A DNA stretch of 64,000 bases from positions 67,920 to 131,919 of the forward strand of contig JAEWSJ010000009.1 in NCBI GenBank assembly GCA_023398335.1. The letters run 5' to 3'. Position numbers and translations under genes: made by a program. The DNA is from Bacillota bacterium. GTDB taxonomy: Bacteria > Bacillota_I > Bacilli_A > RFN20 > CAG-288. The notes beneath the pieces were generated by a model. The model made no database searches. It was not told where the DNA came from and was given only the letters and a program-made list of their open reading frames with translations. Shown here one piece after another: positions 1 to 9,402 of the stretch (its first letter is position 1; each line of letters begins with the position of its first letter).

Positions 1-10
1 AGATTTAATA

Positions 11-433
11 ATGATTGATATTAATGATAAGAAGGTAATTGATGAATTGTTTGAGGATGTAAAACACGCCCAAACATTATCGTATTCGCCATATTCTAAA
101 TTTAGAGTAGGAGCTGTTATATATACAAAAGATGGAAAGAAAATTTTTGGTGCTAATATAGAAAATTCGTCTTATGGACTCTCAATGTGTGCTGAAAGAA
201 CTGCAATGTTTAAAGCTCATCTGGAAGGATATAGCAAAGAAGATATTGAAGTTTTGGCTTTGGTTGGTGATTCTTCTACATATGCTTATCCATGTGGAGC
301 GTGTCGTCAAGTCATGTCCGAGCTATTAAGTCTAAATTGTCCAGTTATTGTTTTTAGTAAAACTGGAGCACATATTAATTCTTCAGTCGAAGAATTATTG
401 CCATATACATTTTCAAAGGAGAGTTTAAATTAA
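11..433 (+). CDS. cdd: Cytidine deaminase
   Basis: This 140-residue protein deaminates cytidine and deoxycytidine to uridine and deoxyuridine in pyrimidine salvage, in the cytoplasm. The zinc-site signature is complete: C60-A-E62, where E62 is the proton-shuttling glutamate, and P94-C95-G-A-C98. The length matches the small homotetrameric bacterial enzymes. Its stop codon shares one base with the start of era. cdd directly before era is a common arrangement in Bacilli and supports the assignment. The gene begins ten bases into the window, so its ribosome-binding site and promoter, and any upstream ybeY or dgkA gene, cannot be judged. Confidence 0.95.
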   Translation: MIDINDKKVIDELFEDVKHAQTLSYSPYSKFRVGAVIYTKDGKKIFGANIENSSYGLSMCAERTAMFKAHLEGYSKEDIEVLALVGDSSTYAYPCGACRQVMSELLSLNCPVIVFSKTGAHINSSVEELLPYTFSKESLN

Positions 434-1311
434 TGAAAGTAGGATTTTGTTGCCTTTATGGGCTTGCTAACGCTGGCAAATCAACGTTGCTCAATTCGAT
501 ACTAGGAATGAAGATTGAAGCAACTTCATCAAAACCGCAGACTACGCGTGAAAATTTTCAAGGAATATACAATGATGACGATTCTCAAATCGTATTTATC
601 GATACTCCTGGACTTCATAAGCCACATAAGAAATTGGGAAGTTTACTGATTAAAGATGCTGAAAGTGCTATTCAAAGCGTTGATGTAATCATTTATGTTG
701 TAGATTCTTCTGAAGGTGTTAATTATAAGATACCAGAAAATCTTGCCCAATCGACAATACCTGTAATTGTAGCTTTCAATAAGATTGATTTAATCAATCT
801 TGATGATGGTCAAAAAAGGCTTGAAGAATATAAATCTATTTTACCTAATGCTGAGTTTATTGAAATTTCCGCAATAAAAAAATTCGGAATAGATGAGTTA
901 ATTGCCATGGTCAAAAACCATATGAATGAAGGAACACCATATTTCCCAAAAGATATGATCACTGATCATCCAACCGAATTTATTTATGCTGAAATGATTC
1001 GTGAAAAATGTATGAGACTCCTAGATGAAGAAGTTCCACACGCAATTCATGTTGAAATTACTAACGTTGAAAGTGGTGAAAATGAACAAGGAATTGTAAT
1101 TTCCGCTAATATAATTGTTGAAAAAGAGTCTGAAAAAGCTATTGTAATCGGAAAAAGCGGCAAAATGATTTCGAAAATTCGTCATTTAGCTGAACACTCA
1201 ATTTCATTATTTGTTATGGATGATGTTGCTCTTGAATTATATGTTAAGGTCGTAAACGATTGGCGTAATGATGTTAGATATTTACGCAAATATGGATACG
1301 AAGGAAATTAA
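433..1311 (+). CDS. era: GTPase Era, 30S ribosome assembly factor
   Basis: Era binds the 3' end of 16S rRNA and helps 30S subunit maturation. The 292-residue protein has the G domain first: a P-loop around residues 10-18 ending AGKST, DTPG at 57-60, NKID at 116-119 and an SAI motif near 146. The KH RNA-binding domain follows, with its GKSG loop at 240-243. The P-loop reads GLANAGKS instead of the usual GRPNVGKS; this still fits GxxxxGKS and I take the protein as functional. The gene overlaps both cdd and recO by one base (TAATG), so the three are translationally coupled. Confidence 0.97.
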   Translation: MKVGFCCLYGLANAGKSTLLNSILGMKIEATSSKPQTTRENFQGIYNDDDSQIVFIDTPGLHKPHKKLGSLLIKDAESAIQSVDVIIYVVDSSEGVNYKIPENLAQSTIPVIVAFNKIDLINLDDGQKRLEEYKSILPNAEFIEISAIKKFGIDELIAMVKNHMNEGTPYFPKDMITDHPTEFIYAEMIREKCMRLLDEEVPHAIHVEITNVESGENEQGIVISANIIVEKESEKAIVIGKSGKMISKIRHLAEHSISLFVMDDVALELYVKVVNDWRNDVRYLRKYGYEGN

Positions 1312-2051
1312 TGCCTAGTAAGATTATAACTCTAGAAGGATATATTCTTTCTAGTTCAAAATATCGTGAAAATGATTCAATAATTGTCTTACTTACTTCT
1401 TATGGAAAAAAGAATGTATTAGTAAGAGGTGGAGAGAAGCCAGACTCAAAGAATCATCAAGCAATCATTGTTTTTAATAAAGTTAAGCTTGATGTAAATT
1501 CAACTAATGAAGATTATTTATCAGCTACTTCAGTTGAAACGGAAGAAAACAATTCTGTTTTATATGAAAACTTGATCTACTCATCAATGTTGCAATTCGC
1601 TTCTGAAATTTTGTTACGAAACTTTCAGGATGATGATAGTATGCCTTATTCATATTTTGAGCAGATGATTCATTTATCTTTGGATAATTTCGATTCGCTA
1701 ACTTTGATGTTTATTTTTTTATGTCAAGCAACTAGCAGAATGGGCTTTGAACCAAATATTAATGAATGTGTTAATTGTGGTTCAAAGAAAAATTTAGTTT
1801 CGTTTGACTTAAATGAAGGTGGATTTATTTGTTCATCTTGTGCTGAAGAGATAGGATTAGAGAAATCCAATGTAAATTATATGAAAGTATTTAGATATGG
1901 CTTTATGGTTCCGGCTAATTTAATGGGCAAAAGTGTTTTGCCAAAAGATGATACAAGAAAAGCTTTAACAGAATTAGCTATGTTCATCGAAGATCAATTC
2001 GGTGGTAGCAAGATAAAAACTCTAAAATTGTATTTAGAAATGATTAATTAA
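1311..2051 (+). CDS. recO: DNA repair protein RecO
   Basis: RecO works with RecR and RecF to load RecA on gapped DNA. The protein is 246 residues, with the OB fold in the first 80 residues (it starts MPSKIITLEGYIL, typical of the family) and a helical C-terminal domain. A four-cysteine zinc knuckle is present: C153-x2-C156 and C174-x2-C177. Its start overlaps the era stop by one base. The order era-recO-glyS is common in low-GC Gram-positive bacteria. Sequence identity in this family is always low, so the identification rests on fold-typical motifs and position. Confidence 0.93.
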   Translation: MPSKIITLEGYILSSSKYRENDSIIVLLTSYGKKNVLVRGGEKPDSKNHQAIIVFNKVKLDVNSTNEDYLSATSVETEENNSVLYENLIYSSMLQFASEILLRNFQDDDSMPYSYFEQMIHLSLDNFDSLTLMFIFLCQATSRMGFEPNINECVNCGSKKNLVSFDLNEGGFICSSCAEEIGLEKSNVNYMKVFRYGFMVPANLMGKSVLPKDDTRKALTELAMFIEDQFGGSKIKTLKLYLEMIN

Positions 2052-2123
2052 TTGAATAAAATATTTTTTAGTAATAAACTAAATAAATGTTGTTATACTT
2101 ATTATATAAAAGAGGAAAAAATT

Positions 2124-3515
2124 ATGGAAGAAAAAAAAGAAAGAAAGCAATTTACTTTTGACAAAATTACAACTCATTTGATGACATCTGGTTTTATTTA
2201 TCAAGGTAGTGAAATCTATGGTGGCTTAGCTAATTCATGGGACTATGGTCCATTAGGTTCAGCTTGCAAAAATAATTTGAAAGAATTATGGCGCCATCAT
2301 TTTGTAAAAACTAATAAATACACATTTGAAATAGACCCTGCGATTATTATGAATCCAAAAACATGGGAAGCTACAGGCCATGTGCAAAACTTTCATGATC
2401 CATTAGTCGATTGTAAATATTGTCATTCTCGTTTTAGAGCAGATAAAATTATTAAGGATCAAAAGCCTGATTTAGATACTGATGCAATGACAACAGAAGA
2501 ATTAGATTCGATGATTCAATCAGGTGAAATTGTTTGCCCAACATGTGGAAAGAGTACATTTACCCCTATTAGACAATTCCAAATGATGTTTAAAACTTTT
2601 ATTGGTGTTAATGAAGAAAAAGCCTCAACAGTATATTTAAGACCCGAAACAGCACAAGGGTTATTTGTTAATTTTAAGAATGTAATGCGTACTACTAGAA
2701 GCAAATTACCTGTTGGAATTTGTGATATAGGCAAAGTATTTAGAAATGAAATTACTCCAGGAAACTTCACATTTAGAACTAGAGAATTTGAACAAATGGA
2801 AATCGAATTCTTCTGTAAACCAGATGAAGATTTAAAATGGTTTGATTACTGGAAATCAGAGTGCTTATCATTCGTTGAAAAATTAGGTTTAAGAGCAGAT
2901 CATCTTCGCTTTAGAGATCATGAGCCAGCTGAATTAGCTTTCTATTCCAAAGCAACAACTGATATTGAATATCTTTTCCCATTTGGTTGGGGAGAGCTTA
3001 TGGGAATTGCGTCCCGTACTGATTATGATTTAAAGAGACATATGGAATACTCCGGACAAGATTTAACATATCTAGATCCTGATACAAATACAAGATACAT
3101 TCCACATGTTATCGAGCCTTCATTTGGATGCGATCGTTTATTACTTGCTCTTTTATGTGATGCTTATGATGAGGAAGAACTTGAGAAAGATACGAGAATT
3201 GTTATGCATCTTGAAAAAGGATTATCTCCATATGATGTAGCAATTTTACCTTTATCTAATAAGTTATCAGAAACTTGTGAAAATAAACTGTTCAAATTAT
3301 TAGCTGAAAAATATAATGTTACTTTTGATACAACAGGTAGTATTGGGAAACGTTATCGTCGTCAAGATGCGATTGGTACACCATACTGTATTACTTACGA
3401 TTTTGATTCGGAAAATGATAACATGGTTACAATTCGTGATCGTGATTCAATGAATCAAGAAAGAGTTTCAATTGACTCATTAATTAGTTACTTAAATAAA
3501 CAATTTAACCGTTAA
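2124..3515 (+). CDS. glyS: Glycine--tRNA ligase, single-chain alpha2 type
   Basis: This class II synthetase charges tRNA-Gly. I start it at the ATG at 2124 (463 residues) because AGAGGA sits just upstream at 2111-2116. A longer frame to a TTG at 2052 would add residues that do not look like the family. YLRPETAQG lies at 171-179 and motif 2 at 203-230 (GKVFRNEI, then TREFEQMEIEFF). A zinc-type insertion has C97-x2-C100 and C138-x2-C141. This is the one-gene dimeric form and not the glyQ/glyS tetramer. A TATACT at 2095-2100 could be a -10 box, but its -35 is poor and no T-box leader fits in the gap. Confidence 0.96.
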   Translation: MEEKKERKQFTFDKITTHLMTSGFIYQGSEIYGGLANSWDYGPLGSACKNNLKELWRHHFVKTNKYTFEIDPAIIMNPKTWEATGHVQNFHDPLVDCKYCHSRFRADKIIKDQKPDLDTDAMTTEELDSMIQSGEIVCPTCGKSTFTPIRQFQMMFKTFIGVNEEKASTVYLRPETAQGLFVNFKNVMRTTRSKLPVGICDIGKVFRNEITPGNFTFRTREFEQMEIEFFCKPDEDLKWFDYWKSECLSFVEKLGLRADHLRFRDHEPAELAFYSKATTDIEYLFPFGWGELMGIASRTDYDLKRHMEYSGQDLTYLDPDTNTRYIPHVIEPSFGCDRLLLALLCDAYDEEELEKDTRIVMHLEKGLSPYDVAILPLSNKLSETCENKLFKLLAEKYNVTFDTTGSIGKRYRRQDAIGTPYCITYDFDSENDNMVTIRDRDSMNQERVSIDSLISYLNKQFNR

Positions 3516-3539
3516 TCATAATAATAGGAGGTGTGAACT

Positions 3540-5465
3540 ATGATGCTAGATCAAAGTTTGATTGACAGTATTAGATCAAAAGCTGATATTGTTCAAGTTA
3601 TTTCCTCCTATTTAGATGTTGAAAAAAAAGGCAGTAATTACCTAGCTATTTGTCCTTTTCATCATGACACATCTCCATCGTTAACTATATCACCTACTAA
3701 ACAGATTTTTACGTGCTTTGTTTGTCATACAACAGGTAATGCTTTTTCTTTTGTCATGAAATATGAACATATTGGCTTTATTGATGCGGTTAAAAAAGTT
3801 TGTTCAATTTGTGGAATAGATGTCCCTGAACTTAATAACTATAAAGTCATTAAGAGAATAAGAGAAAATGAAGAAGAACATAAAGCTTTAGAACAATTGT
3901 CAGATTACTATGCTTACATGCTTGATACTCAAGATGGAATTGAAGCTAAAAATTATTTAATTTCCCGTCAATTGCAAAATGATGTTATTAAACACTTTAA
4001 AATAGGCTATGCACCTCTAAATAATGAAGAATCCGTTAATATGTTGAGGAATAAATTGAATATTCCGCTTGAAGTATTGGATAGAGCAGGAATTACTTCC
4101 TCTTCAACCTCAACATTTAAGGATCGCTATAGAGATCGTATTATTTTTACTTTGGAAGATTTGCATGGTGATGTGGTTGGTTTCTCTGGTAGAAAATATA
4201 AAGACAATGAAGCTAACGAAGCAAAATATATTAATTCACCTGAAACCGTTCTATTTAAGAAGAGTCAATTATTGTATAATCTAAAAAACTCGATGGAATC
4301 ATGTAAAAAAGATGGCTATATATATTTACTTGAAGGTTTCATGGATGTCATTGCTTTGTATCGAGCTGAAATTACATCCGCTGTAGGTCTAATGGGCACT
4401 TCTTTATCAAAGGAACATGTTGCTCTATTCAAGAAATTAAATGTTGAAATTAGATTATGTCTTGATTCTGATGGTCCAGGTCAAGCAGCTACAGAAAAAT
4501 GTATTGCTGCATTATATGAAGAAAGAGTTAATTTTAAAGTAATAAAACCTTTATATAATGGAAAAGATCCGGATGAATTGCTAGATTCAGAGGGTAAAGA
4601 AGCTCTTGTTGCTGCTATGAATGAGATTGAAGAACCGATTATTCATTCATTAAACTATAATATAAAAGCTAAATTACTAAATACATATGAAGATAAGGAA
4701 AAGTTTTTAGTTGCTAATAAAAATTATTTCTACAATATCAATACTTTAGCATTAAATGAGGTACTTGATACATTATCATTAGCTTTGAATGTTTCAGTTG
4801 ACTCCATAAAAAATGTATATCGTTCTTTACGAAATAAATCTGACATTAAATCCGTACAATATGGAGACAATAAACCAGATAGAAGATATGAGTATACTTA
4901 TATTGATTCATCCGTTGATATATATAAAGCACTTACAGATTACATTTTAAACATTACTGATAATGTTAGATTAAAATCAATTAATTCAAAACCAATTGTA
5001 ATAAATGAATCGAGAATTATAGCTCGTATGGTCATGTCGAGAAAAATGTGCAATGACTTTTTAAAGACTGAATCATTTGTTATTAGTCAATATAATTTGC
5101 TAGTTAGATATTTTAACGATTACTACTTGCGTAATAGTGTAGAATGTTTATGTGTGGAAAAATTGGGAGATATTGAAGACTCAGTTGAAAACACTTATGG
5201 AGAATTGATTGAGACTAATCAAAAATTTTCTAAAGACAAAGATGAGATTTTAGGCATTATTTTACGGTTAAAGGTTTGTCATATCCCTTGTAAAACTAAT
5301 ATGTCTGATAGTTCTATCAGCAATCTCATTGACACTCATAAAGATTTATGTCTAAAATTTGATATTTCAAACAAAAGTTTGGATGATAAATCTAAGGAAG
5401 AATTGATTTCTAAGTTGCAAAAAAATTACTCAAAAAAATTAGAAGGGAAGAAGAATAATGGCTAA
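3540..5465 (+). CDS. dnaG: DNA primase DnaG
   Basis: DnaG makes the RNA primers for replication. The 641-residue protein has the N-terminal CHC2 zinc finger (C38, H41, C59, C62), then the TOPRIM catalytic core with EGFMD at 265-269 and DSDGPG at 309-314. The divergent C-terminal region should bind the DnaB helicase. The start has a strong AGGAGG at 3526-3531. The gene overlaps sigA by eight bases, the standard macromolecular-synthesis arrangement of dnaG followed by the primary sigma factor. Confidence 0.97.
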   Translation: MMLDQSLIDSIRSKADIVQVISSYLDVEKKGSNYLAICPFHHDTSPSLTISPTKQIFTCFVCHTTGNAFSFVMKYEHIGFIDAVKKVCSICGIDVPELNNYKVIKRIRENEEEHKALEQLSDYYAYMLDTQDGIEAKNYLISRQLQNDVIKHFKIGYAPLNNEESVNMLRNKLNIPLEVLDRAGITSSSTSTFKDRYRDRIIFTLEDLHGDVVGFSGRKYKDNEANEAKYINSPETVLFKKSQLLYNLKNSMESCKKDGYIYLLEGFMDVIALYRAEITSAVGLMGTSLSKEHVALFKKLNVEIRLCLDSDGPGQAATEKCIAALYEERVNFKVIKPLYNGKDPDELLDSEGKEALVAAMNEIEEPIIHSLNYNIKAKLLNTYEDKEKFLVANKNYFYNINTLALNEVLDTLSLALNVSVDSIKNVYRSLRNKSDIKSVQYGDNKPDRRYEYTYIDSSVDIYKALTDYILNITDNVRLKSINSKPIVINESRIIARMVMSRKMCNDFLKTESFVISQYNLLVRYFNDYYLRNSVECLCVEKLGDIEDSVENTYGELIETNQKFSKDKDEILGIILRLKVCHIPCKTNMSDSSISNLIDTHKDLCLKFDISNKSLDDKSKEELISKLQKNYSKKLEGKKNNG

Positions 5466-6660
5466 AGTAGAAAAAATTGAGATTAAAGTTGAGACAGAAT
5501 GGAAAGATTTGTTATTAAAAAAAGGGACAAAAAAGGGATTTTTATCTCAAGATGATATTTACGCCATTATGGAACCTTTCGATATATCAGATGACCAATT
5601 GGACGAATTAATTAATTATGTTAAAGAATCTGGAATTGAAATTAAAAATGATGTTGAAGAGGATGAACCTATTATTGATGATAGTTTAACACCTGAAGAC
5701 TTACTTAAAAATGATGATGATATACTTGAAGATGATAATTTTGAAATTGAAGTTGAAGAAGAGTCTATTCCTGAAATTCATGATTTAGAATTTTCAATTG
5801 ATAATGTTGATATTAAGAATAATGACCCAGTTAAACAATATTTACGTGAAATTGGTAAATATCGTGTCTTAAAAGGAAAAGATGAAGAGATTGAAATTGC
5901 TCGTCGAATTGCTGAGGGTGATGAATCAGCTAAAGAAGAACTTACAAATTGCAATTTAAAATTAGTTATTTCTATCGCTAAACACTATGTCAATAGAGGA
6001 ATGCAATTCTTGGATTTAATTCAAGAAGGTAATTTAGGATTGATGAAAGCTGTCGAAAAGTTCGATTATACAAAAGGCTATAAATTTTCAACATATGCTA
6101 CATGGTGGATTAGACAAGCCATCACTAGAGCTTTAGCTGATCAAGCTCGTACAATACGTATTCCTGTCCATATGGTTGAAACAATAAATAAAATTACTCG
6201 TGCTTCACGTAAATTAACACAAAAGTTAAATCGTGATCCTACACCTGAAGAAATTTCTAAAGAACTTGATGGCGCATACTCTGCTGAGAGAATTAGAGAA
6301 ATTCAACTGATTGCCATGGATCCTTTATCATTAGAGAAACCTGTTGGTGAAGAAGAAGATTCACATGTTGGTGATTTCATCGAAGATAAAGATAATGAAT
6401 CACCATTAAAATATGCTAATTCTTCTTTATTAAAAGATAAATTAAATGATGTTTTAGGTGAATTAACAGATCGTGAAGAAAGAGTCATTCGTTTACGTTA
6501 TGGCCTTGATGATGGAAGAAACCACACTCTTGAAGAAGTTGGCAAAGAATTTGGTGTTACTCGTGAACGTATTCGTCAAATTGAAGCCAAAGCAATTAAG
6601 AAATTACGTCATCCAACACGTTCAAAACAATTGAGAGATTATTTAGACGATATAAATTAA
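5458..6660 (+). CDS. sigA: Primary RNA polymerase sigma factor SigA (RpoD)
   Basis: This is the housekeeping sigma factor, 400 residues. It has a region 1.1-like N-terminus, an acidic linker (about 65-115), region 1.2 starting DPVKQYLREIG at 123, region 2 with the -10-reading helix around W216-W217, Q220 and T223, and region 3.0 with H238 and E241, the positions that contact an extended -10. Region 4.2 has the VTRERIRQIE helix for the -35 box. All key residues match SigA/RpoD. It overlaps dnaG by eight bases and is followed by an intrinsic terminator. Confidence 0.98.
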   Translation: MAKVEKIEIKVETEWKDLLLKKGTKKGFLSQDDIYAIMEPFDISDDQLDELINYVKESGIEIKNDVEEDEPIIDDSLTPEDLLKNDDDILEDDNFEIEVEEESIPEIHDLEFSIDNVDIKNNDPVKQYLREIGKYRVLKGKDEEIEIARRIAEGDESAKEELTNCNLKLVISIAKHYVNRGMQFLDLIQEGNLGLMKAVEKFDYTKGYKFSTYATWWIRQAITRALADQARTIRIPVHMVETINKITRASRKLTQKLNRDPTPEEISKELDGAYSAERIREIQLIAMDPLSLEKPVGEEEDSHVGDFIEDKDNESPLKYANSSLLKDKLNDVLGELTDREERVIRLRYGLDDGRNHTLEEVGKEFGVTRERIRQIEAKAIKKLRHPTRSKQLRDYLDDIN

Positions 6661-6668
6661 TATTAAGT

Positions 6669-6698
6669 AAAACTGCAGAACTGCAGTTTTATTTTTTT
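6669..6698 (+). terminator. Intrinsic terminator after sigA
   Basis: A perfect ten-base-pair inverted repeat (AAAACTGCAG / CTGCAGTTTT) with a two-base AA spacer is followed by ATTTTTTT. It separates the dnaG-sigA unit from the second sigma gene. Confidence 0.85.
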
Positions 6699-6703
6699 CA
6701 AAA

Positions 6704-6712
6704 TGCTATAAT
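6704..6712 (+). promoter_or_regulatory. Extended -10 promoter for the second sigma gene
   Basis: TGC followed by a perfect TATAAT lies 27 bases before the start codon. The hexamer 17 bases upstream (CAGTTT, inside the sigA terminator) is a poor -35, so the TG motif probably compensates. This gives the second sigma gene its own promoter, of a kind SigA can read. Confidence 0.7.
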
Positions 6713-6739
6713 TAATAAGAGATTATATAGGAGAACACC

Positions 6740-7768
6740 ATGAGTAAAGACATTAACAAATCCTTAATTAATGATTATGTTAGTAGTATTGATTCTTCAA
6801 AAATTGCCAAGTCTAAAATGATAAGCGATTTCATTGATGAGCAAAATTTGAATGAAGATGAGATTGATTATCTTTTTCGTGCTTTAAAAGATAAAAACAT
6901 TCGACTTTCTGAGATTGATTTTAATAGCCCTAGTACTTCAAGTAAAAAAATATATTCTACGTCTGACTCGTTAAATATGTATTTGCAAGAGATTGGTCGC
7001 TATCCTTTATTAACATTTGAAGATGAAAAAAAATTATCGAAACTAATCCATGAAGGCGATACCGAAGCTTATGATGAATTGGTCAATAGCAACCTAAGAC
7101 TTGTTGCATCAATAGCTAAAGAATACAAAGGCAAGAGCACTTTATCATATCAAGATTTAATTCAAGAGGGTAATTTAGGGCTTTTACGTGCTGCTCAAAA
7201 ATACGATTATACAAGAGGCTTTAAGTTTTCAACTTACGCCGTATGCTGGATAAGACAATCTATTTCACGTGCAATAGCCTCAAAAGGGCACGCTATTGCC
7301 TTGCCAGTATATATTCAAGAATCATTAAATAAAATTAAAGGTATATCTAGTAAATTAGTTTTAAGATACGATAGAGATCCTACCCCAAAAGAAATAGCTG
7401 ATGAGTCAAGAGATGAATTTACTGAAGACAAAGTTAGAAAACTTTTATCATATGATAATTCGGTTGTTTCTTTGGACAAACCAGTTAATGAAAATGATTC
7501 AGGAGTTTCATTAGCTAATTTTTTATCAAATGATGATAATAGCCTATTAATTGATAATCAAATAGAAGATATTAGATATGCCATTAATAAACTATCCGAA
7601 CGAGAACGCAGCTTAATTATTAAACGTTATGGTTTATATGATAATAGTCCTCACACTTTGGAAACTTTAGGAGAAGAAGAAGGCGTAACACGTGAACGTG
7701 CACGTCAGCTTGTAAATCGCGCTCTAAAAAAGATGGCAGAATATTTAAAAGATGGCAGTAATAAGTAA
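6740..7768 (+). CDS. Second SigA-like sigma-70 family factor
   Basis: This 342-residue sigma factor resembles SigA and lies directly behind it. It has region 1.2 (SLNMYLQEIGRYPLL, about 77-91), region 2 (IQEGNLGLLRAAQKYDYTRGF), region 3 and a full region 4.2 (VTRERARQLV), but no clear region 1.1. Against SigA it has C169 for W216, H184 for R231, A187 for R234 and Y191 for H238, all at positions that touch the -10 or extended -10. Q173 and the R-E-R of region 4.2 are kept. It looks like a non-essential group 2-type factor with shifted -10 preference; no orthology to a named sigma factor is claimed. Confidence 0.85.
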   Translation: MSKDINKSLINDYVSSIDSSKIAKSKMISDFIDEQNLNEDEIDYLFRALKDKNIRLSEIDFNSPSTSSKKIYSTSDSLNMYLQEIGRYPLLTFEDEKKLSKLIHEGDTEAYDELVNSNLRLVASIAKEYKGKSTLSYQDLIQEGNLGLLRAAQKYDYTRGFKFSTYAVCWIRQSISRAIASKGHAIALPVYIQESLNKIKGISSKLVLRYDRDPTPKEIADESRDEFTEDKVRKLLSYDNSVVSLDKPVNENDSGVSLANFLSNDDNSLLIDNQIEDIRYAINKLSERERSLIIKRYGLYDNSPHTLETLGEEEGVTRERARQLVNRALKKMAEYLKDGSNK

Positions 7769-8432
7769 AAAAATACCAATATCAAATAGATTAAAAGAAG
7801 TTGCTTCTTTTATCGATTTTTCGCTTGCAACATTAGATATTGGCTCGGACCATTGTTATTTACCAATCTATCTTATTTCCAAAGGGTTTTTAAGTAAAAT
7901 GTTTGCTTCTGAAAATAAATCTGGGCCATATAATAAAATGCTTGAATCAGTAAAAGAATATGGGGTTGAGTCTAAAATAAACATTTTATATGGCAATGGA
8001 CTTGATGTGTATAAAGACGAGATAAAACAGGTTTCAATATGTGGTATGGGTGGAGATACAATTGCATCTATTATTGAATCAATGCCTGATGTTTATCGTA
8101 TTGACAGATTTATTTTAGAACCGCAATCTAATTATGAATTAGTTCGCTTAACTATGGCTAGACTAGGCTATAAAGAAATAAATGAAAAGTACATAAAAGA
8201 GAAAAATAAATATTATCCAATTATTTCTTATGAAAAAGGAATTGAACAAATTAATAGTATTGAAGCTAAATATGGCAAAATTGCTTTAAAAAATAAGGAC
8301 GCAAATTTAAAGAAATTTTTGCAAAAAAAACTTTCTGAATTAATACTTATTAAAGATAAAAACAGCATTAGAAACAATGATGAAATTTTTGCTAAAATAG
8401 AAGAATTATCCACTATTTTAAATTTATTCTAG
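7752..8432 (+). CDS. trmK: tRNA adenine-22 N1-methyltransferase TrmK
   Basis: TrmK uses S-adenosylmethionine to methylate N1 of adenine 22 in tRNA. The 226-residue protein has the Rossmann-type motif LDIGSDHCYLP near residue 29 and the family motif SICGMGGDTI near 97. Its start overlaps the second sigma gene by 17 bases. trmK close to sigA is the usual place in Bacilli, where nif3-like yqfO often follows; here the next gene is ispH on the opposite strand and no nif3-like gene is present. It overlaps the 3' end of ispH by nine bases. Confidence 0.92.
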   Translation: MAVISKKIPISNRLKEVASFIDFSLATLDIGSDHCYLPIYLISKGFLSKMFASENKSGPYNKMLESVKEYGVESKINILYGNGLDVYKDEIKQVSICGMGGDTIASIIESMPDVYRIDRFILEPQSNYELVRLTMARLGYKEINEKYIKEKNKYYPIISYEKGIEQINSIEAKYGKIALKNKDANLKKFLQKKLSELILIKDKNSIRNNDEIFAKIEELSTILNLF

Positions 8433-9281
8433 TATTTTAATTATTTTATTAACTAACTCTTCTGAAGATGATGTTGAAGAAGCAATGAAAATATCATTGC
8501 TTTTTTTTATTGAGCTTTTCTCATTTTCAGCCTGCTCAACATTTGAAATGAAGAAAACCGGATTTGAAAATTTTTCTTTAACTAAATTGTAAAATTCAAC
8601 GGAATTAGAGGATGATTTATCACCAATAATTACGAAAACATCGTTGACTGTAGGGCAGATTGCAAGAGCTTGTTTCCATCTTTTTAAACATTCAGAACAT
8701 ATGTTGTTTATCTTATAACTCGCGGTTATTTTTGTCTGAACTTGATTAACTAAATCGTTATATGAGTTTAAGGAAATTGTAGATTGTGGATAAAAAGATA
8801 ATTTTCCAAATTGCTCCAAATAAATGTAATAATACGTTTTTATTTTGTTCGTATCAATAAATACAATATCCGGAGAAATATCCATAATAAATTTTGATTC
8901 AGGATGGTTTTTTTTCCCAACGTAAACTACGTTAAACCCGTTGTTTAAATCATCGATAATATTCTTTTTAGCTTTAATTAAGAAGGGACATGTTGTATCT
9001 AAATAATCCAGGTTATATTGACTTGCGAAGTTAACGTCTTCTGATGTCAATCCATGAGCGGAAAATATTATTGTTGAACCAGCAGGATAATTAGCCTTTA
9101 ATGACTCGATATTTTTAATACTATATGTATCTTGTAAAAACTTATTTGTATCATCATTATGTACTAAAGGTCGAGATAAAAAAATAAGCTTAGATGGATT
9201 TTTTTGCCTAAGTTCAATAACTTTGTTGATTGCATTTTTTACACCAAAACAATATCCGATTGGTCTAATTATTTTAATCAT
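8424..9281 (-). CDS. ispH: 4-hydroxy-3-methylbut-2-enyl diphosphate reductase IspH
   Basis: IspH is the last enzyme of the MEP pathway and makes IPP and DMAPP from HMBPP with a [4Fe-4S] cluster. The 285-residue protein keeps cluster ligands C11 (GYCFGV), C98 (DTTCPF) and C195 (NNICSEC), substrate histidines H41, H76 and H126, E128 in HPE, and the SSSNS motif near 223-227. Extra cysteines at 198 and 209 are not cluster ligands in the family. An AGGAGG (plus positions 9294-9299) precedes the start. With ispG and dxs in the same window, it shows that the cell makes isoprenoids by the MEP route. Confidence 0.94.
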   Translation of the reverse strand: MIKIIRPIGYCFGVKNAINKVIELRQKNPSKLIFLSRPLVHNDDTNKFLQDTYSIKNIESLKANYPAGSTIIFSAHGLTSEDVNFASQYNLDYLDTTCPFLIKAKKNIIDDLNNGFNVVYVGKKNHPESKFIMDISPDIVFIDTNKIKTYYYIYLEQFGKLSFYPQSTISLNSYNDLVNQVQTKITASYKINNICSECLKRWKQALAICPTVNDVFVIIGDKSSSNSVEFYNLVKEKFSNPVFFISNVEQAENEKSSIKKSNDIFIASSTSSSEELVNKIIKILE

Positions 9282-9365
9282 TTATGAACAATTCCTCCTT
9301 TGGTTGAATTCTCTTAATATTATATATTAAATATTCATATTTATATACATTATTATTTTGATAAA

Positions 9366-9374
9366 TGGTATAAT
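9366..9374 (+). promoter_or_regulatory. Extended -10 promoter for apt operon
   Basis: TGG followed by a perfect TATAAT lies 28 bases upstream of the apt start, with a strong GGAGG at 9388-9392 in between. No good -35 is visible. On the opposite strand, TATAAT at 9319-9324 is a candidate -10 for ispH. Confidence 0.7.
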
Positions 9375-9402
9375 CAAAAAGTAATACGGAGGATAAATTT
9401 AT

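Noticed and set aside
2052..2123. 24-residue N-terminal extension of GlyRS from a TTG
   Set aside because: The extension has no ribosome-binding site and is unlike the family; the ATG at 2124 has AGAGGA upstream.
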